Positions 7,058 to 16,908 of a stretch of DNA of 64,000 nucleotides are shown here, piece by piece. Positions within the stretch are counted from its first letter, which is position 1. Each line of letters opens with the position of its first letter. The translations under genes and the position numbers were made by a program. The notes beneath the pieces were generated by a model that was given only the letters and a program-made list of their open reading frames with translations, had not been told where the DNA came from and ran no database searches. The DNA is from Rhodanobacter sp. 7MK24 (lineage in GTDB: Bacteria; Pseudomonadota; Gammaproteobacteria; Xanthomonadales; Rhodanobacteraceae): assembly GCF_014842995.1 (NCBI RefSeq), contig NZ_JACYXL010000001.1:807183-871182 (forward strand). Reading direction: 5' to 3'.

Positions 7058-9484
7058 CTACCCCGACGATGGCGCCGCCGGACTGTCCTCCCCCAGCGGC
7101 CCCAGATTGCGCACCACCATGCTCGTCGGCGTGGACAGCGGCAGGTTCTCGGTGCGCAGGCGGGCAAGGATCTCGAACAGCATGTCGCTCTTCACCGCCG
7201 CCACATCGCGTGGGCTGCGCACGTAGGAGGTGATGCTGAAGGTCATCGAGCTGGCGTTGATGTTGTCCAGCCGCACCACCGGAGGCGGATTCTCCAGCGT
7301 GGAGGTATGCGCCTTTAGAACCTCCATCATCAGTTGGCGGGCGCGATCGGCGTCGGTGTCCAGCGGCATCGGCAGCATGATGCGCACGCGGCCCTGCGCG
7401 CTGCCGTGGGTCACGTTGCGCACGTTCTGGGTGATCAGTTGTGAGTTCGGCACGATCACGGTAGAGCGATCTCCCAGCTGGATCTCGGTGGCGCGCACGT
7501 TGATGCGGCGGATGTCGCCCTCTACGTCGCTGGACAGGCTGACCCAGTCGCCCACCTTCACCGGCCGCTCCACCAGCAGGATCAGACCGGAGATGAAGTT
7601 GGACACGATCTGCTGCAGGCCGAAGCCGATGCCTACCGACAACGCGCTGGCGATCCAGGCGATGCTCTGCAGGCTCACGTTCGCCGCGGCCAGCGCCAGC
7701 GCGAACACGAACACACCGCCCAGGTAACCGAGCAGGGTGACCACCGAATTGCGCATGCCCGCGTCCATCGACGTGGTGGGCAGCAACTGGTCCCGCAGCC
7801 AGTTCTTCAGTGCGCGCAACGCCACCAGGCCAAGTACGAACACGGAGATGGCGCCCATGATGGTGCCGGGGCTGATGGGCAATTGGCCCAGTTTGAGCCC
7901 GCTGAACAACTGCGACGTGCGTTGCGCCAACTCCGCCGGGCCGGCGTCGAATCGCGCCAGAACCATCGCCAGCGCAACCAGCGTCAGCAGCACGCGGGTG
8001 ACCCCGGTGAGTACGGTAGAGGCTTGTTGCAGCGTTTCGGAGGAGATGTCGAAACTGGCCTGCAGATGCTGGCTGCTGCGGCTCTGCGGCGACAGTAGGG
8101 TCTCGAACAGGTCGCGCACCAGCTGCAGCAGCAGGTAGAGGCTGGCCACCACCAGGCCAGTCCACAGCATCTGTATCGCCACGAAGAAGCCGAGTGCGAT
8201 GAAGCCCGTGCATACCGACAACCAGCACACCACGACGCCGAGGGCGGCGGCAAAGCCCAATGCACCGACCCACAGTGGCCGGCGCACCCTGCCGGCCTTC
8301 GCTTCGTCGGCTTCGTGCCGCGCATGGCGCAGGCGCAGCAGCGCTGAGCCGACCAGTCCGCTGATCAGCAGCGCCAGCAGCGCGTGCAGCAGCACCGTGG
8401 CCGGGAGGCTGGAGCCGATGCTGCGCACGATGTGCTCGGTGAGGCCGGTCAGCAGTGCCACGCCGCCCAGCAGCCACGGATGGCTGCGCAGCCGTTGCGC
8501 CGTGATGTCCGACAGTGGCGGCAGACGCCACGACGCACGTTTCGCGGAGAGCAGCGCACTGCCCAGCCCGGCCATCAGCGAGGAGATGATCACGACGCGC
8601 ATCGTCGACGTCGCCAGCTGGTCGAGGTCGGTGTCAAGCGTGTCGTTCCAGTTGATGCCCAGGTGCACCAGCTTCGCGGCCAGCCCGATCACCAGCGTGG
8701 TGGACAGCGCCATCACCGCCGCCATTGCGCTGCGGCGCAGATGACCATCCGGCAACCAGCGCGTTGCGATGAATTGCCACAAGTGTTGCAGTCCCCGCCG
8801 GCCACCAGCGAGGAGCAGCACGGCGGCGGCCACGCACAGCAGCAGCGGCGTGCGGTTCGGCGGCTGCCAGGCGTCGTTCAAGCCCTGGGCCCAGCTTGCG
8901 GCGAAGCGCTGGAGACGCGGCATGTCGTTCGGCAGCGAACGCACCTGGTCGACCCAGAACGCGTGGCCCAGCGGCGTGTCGGTGCGTTCAGCCAAGCGCG
9001 CCTGGAACTGGTCGCTGAGCAGGCCGCTGATCTGCTCCATCAGCTGCAGGGCATCGAGGCCCAACGACTTCGCCTGCACGATCTGTGCATTGAGGTTGGT
9101 CTGCGCCTTGTCCAGTTGTCGGCGCTGGGCGGCTACCTCGGGTGCCTCCGACGAAGCGCCCTTGGCCGGGGCTGGGCCGAGCACGGTGAGTTGCGCCTGC
9201 AATGTGGCCATCTGCGGCGCGAGGCCATCGACGACTTGCTGCGCACCGCTCTGCACCTGCATGGCGCGTGCGCGGAGGTCATTCAGCGTGGCGTTGTCGA
9301 GCTTGTCCTGCGGCGTATTCGACAACGCAGCCTTCACCGCGTTGAGCTGGTTGCTCAACTGCTGCAGAGTCTGCGCCGGCGTGGCGGCGGCGCCGGCATT
9401 CGCATCGGCACGTGCCCACGTGGGCGTGGCGACGAAGGCCAAGGCCAGCAGGAGGACCGGGAGCACGGGCAGGCGACGGATCAT
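7058..9484 (-). CDS. Large MscS-family mechanosensitive channel with DUF3772 N-terminus
   Basis: An 808-residue protein from ATG 9484 (an in-frame ATG at 9493 adds three residues). It has a signal peptide (LPVLPVLLLALAFVATPTWA), then a periplasmic helical domain of about 180 residues with coiled-coil character (DUF3772 type), then about ten membrane segments. The pore-lining and beta domain of MscS are evident in SVGIGFGLQQIVSNFISGL and LVERPVKVGDWVSL. The C-terminal cytoplasmic part contains VPNSQLITQNVRN. It is expected to open under membrane tension and release solutes. The gene is divergent from the ABC exporter, with 156 bases between them. Confidence 0.9.
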   Translation of the reverse strand: MIRRLPVLPVLLLALAFVATPTWARADANAGAAATPAQTLQQLSNQLNAVKAALSNTPQDKLDNATLNDLRARAMQVQSGAQQVVDGLAPQMATLQAQLTVLGPAPAKGASSEAPEVAAQRRQLDKAQTNLNAQIVQAKSLGLDALQLMEQISGLLSDQFQARLAERTDTPLGHAFWVDQVRSLPNDMPRLQRFAASWAQGLNDAWQPPNRTPLLLCVAAAVLLLAGGRRGLQHLWQFIATRWLPDGHLRRSAMAAVMALSTTLVIGLAAKLVHLGINWNDTLDTDLDQLATSTMRVVIISSLMAGLGSALLSAKRASWRLPPLSDITAQRLRSHPWLLGGVALLTGLTEHIVRSIGSSLPATVLLHALLALLISGLVGSALLRLRHARHEADEAKAGRVRRPLWVGALGFAAALGVVVCWLSVCTGFIALGFFVAIQMLWTGLVVASLYLLLQLVRDLFETLLSPQSRSSQHLQASFDISSETLQQASTVLTGVTRVLLTLVALAMVLARFDAGPAELAQRTSQLFSGLKLGQLPISPGTIMGAISVFVLGLVALRALKNWLRDQLLPTTSMDAGMRNSVVTLLGYLGGVFVFALALAAANVSLQSIAWIASALSVGIGFGLQQIVSNFISGLILLVERPVKVGDWVSLSSDVEGDIRRINVRATEIQLGDRSTVIVPNSQLITQNVRNVTHGSAQGRVRIMLPMPLDTDADRARQLMMEVLKAHTSTLENPPPVVRLDNINASSMTFSITSYVRSPRDVAAVKSDMLFEILARLRTENLPLSTPTSMVVRNLGPLGEDSPAAPSSG

Positions 9485-9640
9485 GGTAAGCATTCCGGCA
9501 TGATCCCGGCCGCGTCGCAGAGGGTCAACCGAGGCGCGTATCAAAGCAGAGCTGGCGTTCAGCCCATGTGCGTCCTGCCTCTTGTGCGCAAGCGGGTGTG
9601 CACCCACGCTAGGTGTCTCCCTGCATCTCGTGCGGCCGCC

Positions 9641-11485
9641 ATGATCTTCCGCTGGTTCGAATCCCTGATCGACGCTTTCAAGGAACCGGTCGACGGCATG
9701 CCGCCGCAGCCGGTGTGGCGTTTCTACGCGTTCTATCTGCGCCAGGTGTGGCCGGTGTTCGTGGCGGCCATCGTGGTCGGCTTCTGCGTGGCCGTGGTCG
9801 AGGTGTCGTTGTTCGGCTTCATCGGACGCATCGTGGACCTGGCCAAAGGTGTGCCCGCGGCGGATTTCTTCCACCGGCACGGGCGCGAGTTGCTGGGCAT
9901 GGCGCTGGTGGCGCTGGTCGCGCGGCCGGTATTCAACAGCCTGCACGACCTGTTGGTGAACCAGGCCATCGTGCCCAGCCTCACCAACCGCATCCGCTGG
10001 CAGAACCATCGCTACGTGATCCGCCAGAGCCTGGGCTTCTTCCAGAACGACTACGCCGGGCGCATCGCCAACCGCATCATGCAGACCGGCAGCGCGCTGC
10101 GCGAATCGGCGGTGCAGATCGTCGATGCGATCTGGTACGTGGTGATCTACACCGGCAGCGCCGTCGCGCTGTTTGCCCATGCCGACGTGTGGCTGGCCGT
10201 GCCGCTGGTGGTCTGGGTGTTCGCCTACATCGGCCTGCTGTGGATCTTCATACCGCGCATCAAGCAGCGCTCGTGGAAGGCGTCGGAGGCGCGTTCGAAA
10301 ATGATGGGGCGCATCGTGGACGGCTACAGCAACGTGCTCACGCTCAAGCTGTTCGCGCACACGCGTCGCGAGGAGGCCTACGTGGCCGAGGCGATGGGCG
10401 AGCAGACCGACAAGCTGCGCCGGATGACCCGCGTGACCACGGCGATGGATGCCAGCATCACCACGCTCAACGGTTTCCTCATCGCCGGCACGACGGGGCT
10501 GGCGTTGTGGCTGTGGAACGAAGGCCATGTCACGGTGGGCGCGATCGCGCTTTCGACCGGCCTGGTGATCCGCATCAACAACATGTCCGGCTGGATCATG
10601 TGGGTGGTCAACGGCATCTTCGAAAACGTGGGCACGGTGCAGGACGGCATCACCACCATCGCCCAGCCGCGTGCGGTGCAGGACCGCGAAGGTGCGATGC
10701 CGCTGGAAGTGACCAATGGCGCCGTGCACTTCCACGACATCCATTTCCACTATGGCAAGAAGGGCGGCGTGATCGCGGGGCTGGAGCTGGCCGTGCGTGC
10801 GGGCGAGAAGATCGGCCTGGTCGGGCCGAGCGGCGCGGGCAAGTCCACGATGGTGAACGTGCTGCTGCGCCTCTACGACCTGGAGGACGGCCGCATCACC
10901 ATCGACGGCCAGGACGTAGCGCAGGTGACCCAGGAAAGCCTGCGCTCGCAGATCGGCGTGGTGACCCAGGACACCTCGCTGCTGCATCGTTCGATCCGCG
11001 ACAACATCCTGTACGGTCGGCCCGACGCCAGCGAGGCGCAGATCGCCGAGGCCGTGCGCAAGGCGCGCGCCGACGAGTTCATCCCCACCCTGGTCGACGG
11101 CGAGGGCCGCACCGGCTACGAGGCGCTGGTGGGCGAGCGCGGCGTGAAGCTTTCCGGCGGCCAGCGCCAGCGCATCGCGATCGCCCGTGTGCTGCTCAAG
11201 GACGCACCCATCCTGGTGCTGGACGAAGCCACCAGCGCGCTGGATTCCGAGGCCGAGGCGGCGATCCAGGAGAGCCTGGATCTGCTGATGCAAGGCAAGA
11301 CGGTGATCGCCATCGCGCACCGCCTTTCCACCATCGCTCGCATGGATCGCCTCGTGGTACTGGACAAGGGCCACATCGTGGAAACCGGAACGCATGCCGA
11401 ACTGGTCGCGCGCGACGGCTTGTATGCGCGACTGTGGAAGCGGCAGACGGGCGGTTTCGTGGCGGCGGAGGATGAAACGGCTTGA
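9641..11485 (+). CDS. ABC exporter, fused membrane and ATP-binding domains
   Basis: A 614-residue half-transporter. Residues 1-340 hold six membrane segments of a type-1 exporter. The nucleotide-binding domain follows, with Walker A GPSGAGKST, Q-loop VVTQDTSLL, signature LSGGQRQR, Walker B ILVLDEATSALD and switch histidine AIAHRLS. It works as a homodimer in the inner membrane and couples ATP hydrolysis to export. It belongs to the broad MsbA/multidrug-like class and the cargo is not predictable. No accessory membrane-fusion gene is adjacent. The start at 9641 gives a standard MIFRWFESLIDAFK N-terminus. Confidence 0.92.
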   Translation: MIFRWFESLIDAFKEPVDGMPPQPVWRFYAFYLRQVWPVFVAAIVVGFCVAVVEVSLFGFIGRIVDLAKGVPAADFFHRHGRELLGMALVALVARPVFNSLHDLLVNQAIVPSLTNRIRWQNHRYVIRQSLGFFQNDYAGRIANRIMQTGSALRESAVQIVDAIWYVVIYTGSAVALFAHADVWLAVPLVVWVFAYIGLLWIFIPRIKQRSWKASEARSKMMGRIVDGYSNVLTLKLFAHTRREEAYVAEAMGEQTDKLRRMTRVTTAMDASITTLNGFLIAGTTGLALWLWNEGHVTVGAIALSTGLVIRINNMSGWIMWVVNGIFENVGTVQDGITTIAQPRAVQDREGAMPLEVTNGAVHFHDIHFHYGKKGGVIAGLELAVRAGEKIGLVGPSGAGKSTMVNVLLRLYDLEDGRITIDGQDVAQVTQESLRSQIGVVTQDTSLLHRSIRDNILYGRPDASEAQIAEAVRKARADEFIPTLVDGEGRTGYEALVGERGVKLSGGQRQRIAIARVLLKDAPILVLDEATSALDSEAEAAIQESLDLLMQGKTVIAIAHRLSTIARMDRLVVLDKGHIVETGTHAELVARDGLYARLWKRQTGGFVAAEDETA

Positions 11486-11512
11486 CGGGTCGCGCGCGCC
11501 GGCGTAGCCCGA

Positions 11513-13509
<1,997 letters not shown>

Positions 13510-13536
13510 TTGAGCCCGCGTTGGAGCGGTGCCAAC

Positions 13537-13566
13537 GAAAAGGCCAGGCGCGCGCCTGGCCTTTTC
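13537..13566 (+). terminator. Intrinsic terminator after the aldo/keto reductase
   Basis: A perfect 30-base palindrome, GAAAAGGCCAGGCGC followed by its exact complement, ending in CCTTTTC. It lies between convergent genes and may serve both strands. Confidence 0.75.
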
Positions 13567-13585
13567 TTCGATCCTTGGGTTTGTG

Positions 13586-13661
13586 TCGCCATTCCGGCGC
13601 AAGCCGGGATCTGGCGAGTCCTTCCATGCAATTCCCGGAATCCGGGTTCCAGCTTGACCGT
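13586..13661. repeat. Dispersed palindromic element, degenerate copy 2
   Basis: The left arm CGCCATTCCGGCGCAAGCCG and the right part TCCCGGAATCCGGGTTCCAG resemble the ends of the 6930 element, but the pairing is broken. It lies between convergent genes, just after a terminator. Confidence 0.45.
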
Positions 13662-13702
13662 CTTCGGTTGTCGAAAGGTTTCTCGCTGGAACGACGGACT
13701 GT

Positions 13703-14821
13703 TTACATCCCGATCGCCGTCTCTGCTTTCACGTACGGCAGGCCATGCGCTTCGGCCACCGGCTCGCAGGTCAGCTTGCCTTCGCACACGTTGAGGCCGT
13801 TGCGCAGGTGCGCGTCCTGCGCCAGCGCTTTCTTCCAGCCGTTGTTGGCCAGCGAGAGCGCGAAGGGCAGGGTGACGTTGTTGAGTGCGAAGGTGGAGGT
13901 GCGCGCCACGGCGCCCGGCATGTTGGCCACGCAGTAGTGCACCACGCCGTCCACCACGTAGGTCGGCTCGGCGTGGGTGGTAGCGTGCGAGGTCTCGACG
14001 CAACCGCCCTGGTCGATGGCGACGTCCACGATCACCGAGCCCGGCTTCATGGTCTTCAGCATGTCGCGGGTGACCAGTTTCGGCGCGGCGGCGCCCGGGA
14101 TCAGCACGGTGCCGATCAAGAGGTCGGCGCGGCGCACCAGTTCCTCGATCGCGGCGCGGGTGGAGAACACGGTGGAGATCGCGGTGCCGAACTGCGCGGC
14201 GAGGCGCTTCAGTGCGTCGGCCGAGCGGTCGACCACGGTGACCTTGGCGCCCATGCCCACGGCGATGGTCGCCGCGTGGGTGCCGGAGACGCCGCCGCCC
14301 AGGATCACCACTTCCGCCGCCGGCACGCCGGGCACGCCGCCCAGCAGCACGCCGCGGCCGCCCTGGGCCTTCTCCAGCGAATGCGCGCCCACCTGCGGAG
14401 CAAGGCGGCCGGCCACTTCGGACATCGGCGTCAGCAGCGGCAGCGTGCCGTTCGGCGCGGTCACCGTTTCATAGGCGACGCAGATGGCGCCGGAGTCGAT
14501 CAGGTCCTTGGTCTGTTCCAGGTCCGGGGCGAGGTGCAGATAGGTGAACAGGATCTGGCCCTTGCGGAGCTTCTTGCGCTCGACAGCCAGCGGCTCCTTC
14601 ACCTTCACGATCATGTCGGCCTCGGCAAAGATCGAGTCGGGGCCGCTCGCGATGGTGGCGCCGGCGGCGACATAGTCGGCATCGCTGATGCCCGCACCGA
14701 GGCCCGCGCCGGTTTCCACCGTCACCTGATGGCCGTTGTGCACCAGTTCCTGCACGGACGAAGGGATGAGGCCCACGCGGTATTCGTGGTTCTTGATTTC
14801 TTTCGGCACACCGATGCGCAT
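13703..14821 (-). CDS. ald: Alanine dehydrogenase
   Basis: A 372-residue enzyme that interconverts L-alanine with pyruvate and ammonia using [21 protein letters not shown] is the family N-terminus. Lys75 (VKVKEP) and His96 (YLHLAPD) match the known substrate-binding residues. The Rossmann motif is [12 protein letters not shown]. Length and motifs are those of an intact homohexameric Ald. An Lrp/AsnC regulator is divergently encoded 162 bases away, the arrangement seen for Ald and its alanine-responsive regulator in other bacteria. The role is alanine catabolism, or nitrogen and redox balance. Confidence 0.95.
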   Translation of the reverse strand: MRIGVPKEIKNHEYRVGLIPSSVQELVHNGHQVTVETGAGLGAGISDADYVAAGATIASGPDSIFAEADMIVKVKEPLAVERKKLRKGQILFTYLHLAPDLEQTKDLIDSGAICVAYETVTAPNGTLPLLTPMSEVAGRLAPQVGAHSLEKAQGGRGVLLGGVPGVPAAEVVILGGGVSGTHAATIAVGMGAKVTVVDRSADALKRLAAQFGTAISTVFSTRAAIEELVRRADLLIGTVLIPGAAAPKLVTRDMLKTMKPGSVIVDVAIDQGGCVETSHATTHAEPTYVVDGVVHYCVANMPGAVARTSTFALNNVTLPFALSLANNGWKKALAQDAHLRNGLNVCEGKLTCEPVAEAHGLPYVKAETAIGM

Positions 14822-14942
14822 GGCGATGACTCTCTGATTTGGAGTGAAAGGCGGATCGGCGTGTTGCCTGCCGATGGGGCGGCAGTATGACGACTGTGTT
14901 GCGCAATTACTCGCCAATTTCGGTGGTGCTCCGGCCATCATG

Positions 14943-14948
14943 TAGAAT
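14943..14948 (+). promoter_or_regulatory. Candidate -10 box for the Lrp-type regulator gene
   Basis: TAGAAT lies 35 bases before ATG 14984, in an A/T-richer part of the ald-lrp gap that is a likely Lrp binding region. No convincing -35 box is visible, which would fit an activator-dependent or weak promoter. Confidence 0.3.
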
Positions 14949-14983
14949 TTGTCACGTGAAAAATCCCCATGGATTGAAATTTC

Positions 14984-15457
14984 ATGCTGCATCCTGATCC
15001 CGCCCTCGACGAACGTGACCGCGCCATCCTCAAACTGCTGCAGCAGGACGGTCGCCTGACCAATCTGGAATTGGCCCAGCAGATCAATCTTTCGCCTTCG
15101 GCCTGCCTGCGCCGGGTGAAGCTGCTGGAGGAGCGCGGGCTGATTTCACGCTACGTGATGCTGCTGGACGAGAAGGCGGTGGGCCTGCCGGGCACGGCCT
15201 TCGTGCTGGTCACGCTGGACCAGCAGGGGCGCACCGCGCTCGACGCATTCGAGGCGGCGATCCAGCGCCATCCGGAAGTCACCGAATGCTGCCTGCTCGC
15301 GGGTGCGGCGGATTACATGGTGCGCGTGGCCTATGCCGACTCCGCCGACTTCGAGCGCATCCATACCGACATCCTTACCCAACTGCCCGGCGTGGTGCGC
15401 GTGCAGTCCACGCTGGCGTTGCGCACGGTGAAGCGGACGACGGAGCTGCCGGTGTAA
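14984..15457 (+). CDS. Lrp/AsnC-family regulator, probable regulator of ald
   Basis: A 157-residue protein with an N-terminal helix-turn-helix (ILKLLQQDGRLTNLELAQQI and SACLRRVKLLEERGLI) and a C-terminal RAM ligand-binding domain (VTECCLLAGAADYMVRV). Such regulators form octamers and respond to amino acids. The divergent position opposite alanine dehydrogenase suggests control of alanine use with alanine as ligand; this is inference from context. The length is normal for the family. Confidence 0.92.
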   Translation: MLHPDPALDERDRAILKLLQQDGRLTNLELAQQINLSPSACLRRVKLLEERGLISRYVMLLDEKAVGLPGTAFVLVTLDQQGRTALDAFEAAIQRHPEVTECCLLAGAADYMVRVAYADSADFERIHTDILTQLPGVVRVQSTLALRTVKRTTELPV

Positions 15458-15482
15458 GGGCGTGCGCGGCGCAGCGCTGGCG

Positions 15483-16355
15483 CTAGAAGTGGTATTCCAT
15501 CCGCAGCATCGGCGTATTGGCGACGTAGCCTTGCCCGTCGGTGCCGATGCGGGTATTGCCGAACTTGTTGCGCCAGTACTGGTATTCCACGCCGGCGAGA
15601 AAGCGATGTTTGCGGGCGCCCAATAACTCACCCGCATCCAGCAAGATGCGCATGTCGACATCGGTTTCCGGACCGGTGGCTTGGCCGATCTCGTTGATGC
15701 CCTTGGCGGCGATGTAGTTGGCGTAACCCTCGAACGACCAGTGCGCGCCCAGCGGTATGCCCCAGTCCATCGCCAGCATCGGATGGGCCTTGTAGTAATA
15801 GCGACCCTGCACTTCGGAAATGGGCGGATACGGGCCGTGCGGCGCGTTGCTCTCCCACGCCATCAGCACGGCGGTGTTGAAGTGGCCGGGCACGTTCCAC
15901 AGCAGACTGGGGCCCAGCACCAGCATGCGCTTGCGCGAGTTGTAGTCGACATCGTGCTTCATGTTCCAGTCGAAGCCGCCGGTGAGGCCCAGCCCGCGCA
16001 CCGGGCCGAAACCGAGGTCGCGGTCGGCCACCTTGCCCAGATCCAGCGTGTAGCGGTAAGTGGCGTAGGTCTCCACCGCACCGTTGCGGCTTCCGGGCGA
16101 GGCCGGGTCGCTGTGGTCGGACTTGAGCACGTCGAGATCGAAGAACTGGGTGCCGTAGCGATAGCCGCTGACCCAGGTCAGCGAAAGGATGTTCTTGTGG
16201 ATCTCGCTGCTGTTGTACGGCTCGCGGAAACGCTCGCCGCCGCTCCAGTCGATGGCCACGTCGCTCCAGTCGGCGGCCTGGTTGATGCCGGCAACCAGGG
16301 CGAGCATCAGGAAGGTGCAACAACGGGCTATTTGGCGGGTGCGCGATGGGCTCAT
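15483..16355 (-). CDS. Tsx-like outer membrane channel (nucleoside-specific porin family)
   Basis: A 290-residue protein with a signal peptide (LMLALVAGINQAA) and alternating beta-strand pattern throughout. It ends in the aromatic residue Phe (RMEYHF), the usual outer membrane beta-barrel signature. The mature N-terminus (DWSDVAIDWSGGERFREPYN) and the WVSGYRYGTQFFDLDVLKSD region match the Tsx-like outer envelope proteins common in xanthomonads. Tsx itself passes nucleosides; whether this one does is not shown by the sequence. It is the first gene leftward from the gap shared with the metal-resistance pair and looks monocistronic. Confidence 0.75.
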   Translation of the reverse strand: MSPSRTRQIARCCTFLMLALVAGINQAADWSDVAIDWSGGERFREPYNSSEIHKNILSLTWVSGYRYGTQFFDLDVLKSDHSDPASPGSRNGAVETYATYRYTLDLGKVADRDLGFGPVRGLGLTGGFDWNMKHDVDYNSRKRMLVLGPSLLWNVPGHFNTAVLMAWESNAPHGPYPPISEVQGRYYYKAHPMLAMDWGIPLGAHWSFEGYANYIAAKGINEIGQATGPETDVDMRILLDAGELLGARKHRFLAGVEYQYWRNKFGNTRIGTDGQGYVANTPMLRMEYHF

Positions 16356-16444
16356 GAGGTGTCCGGCTGGATGCTGGGCATCGGATGGGTGTCGCCCCGC
16401 TATCGGCGATCGCGCAGGCTGCTGAAGTTTCTGCCATCCACGGC

Positions 16445-16476
16445 TTGACTCTGGACCTAGATCAAAGCTCTAGACT
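16445..16476 (+). promoter_or_regulatory. MerR-type promoter with 20-bp spacer and dyad operator
   Basis: TTGACT (16445-16450) and TAGACT (16471-16476) are 20 bases apart, the over-long spacing that MerR-family activators correct by twisting DNA. An imperfect dyad (8 of 11 positions) spans 16448-16458 and 16466-16476 around centre 16462. The ATG of the regulator starts at 16483, about where transcription should begin, so the mRNA would be leaderless or nearly so. Confidence 0.75.
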
Positions 16477-16482
16477 TGGTTC

Positions 16483-16908
16483 ATGAGCACGCAAACCACA
16501 CCCCTCAGCATCGGTGCCGTCGCCAAGCGCGCCGGCGTGGCCATCGACACCATCCGCTACTACGAGCGCGAAGGCCTGCTGCCCGAGCCGTCGCGGCGAG
16601 CTTCCGGCTATCGCAGCTACGGCGAAAGCGCCGTAGCGCAGTTGCGCTTCATTCGGCGCGCCAAGGACATGGGTTTCACGCTGGAGGAAATCCGCGACCT
16701 GCTGGCGCTGTCGGCGGATCGCCAGCGCGGCGTGAAGGCGGTGAAGAAGCGCGCCGAGCAGCGGCTAGCGGCCATCGAGCAACGCATCGCGGAACTGCAG
16801 CGCGTGCGCGACGGGCTGGCGCAACTGGTGTCCTCCTGCCCCGGTCACGGCAAGCCGGAGGAGTGCCCGATCCTGCGCGCGTTGAGCGACGAGGAGGCGC
16901 GCGCATGA
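16483..16908 (+). CDS. MerR-family metal-responsive regulator (CueR/CadR type)
   Basis: A 141-residue regulator. Residues 8-75 are the winged helix-turn-helix ([20 protein letters not shown] and [16 protein letters not shown]), followed by the long dimerisation helix. Near the end [10 protein letters not shown] forms a metal-binding loop like that of CueR, ZntR and CadR. It overlaps the ATPase start by 4 bases, so the two are one operon under the MerR-type promoter at 16445. Because the pump is of the copper/silver class, monovalent copper, silver or gold is the likely signal. No Shine-Dalgarno sequence precedes the ATG. Confidence 0.9.
   Translation: MSTQTTPLSIGAVAKRAGVAIDTIRYYEREGLLPEPSRRASGYRSYGESAVAQLRFIRRAKDMGFTLEEIRDLLALSADRQRGVKAVKKRAEQRLAAIEQRIAELQRVRDGLAQLVSSCPGHGKPEECPILRALSDEEARA

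Noticed and set aside
9494-11395. N-terminal extension of the MscS channel frame by about 630 codons
   Set aside because: It is antisense to the ABC exporter and has no family similarity. A signal peptide begins at 9484.
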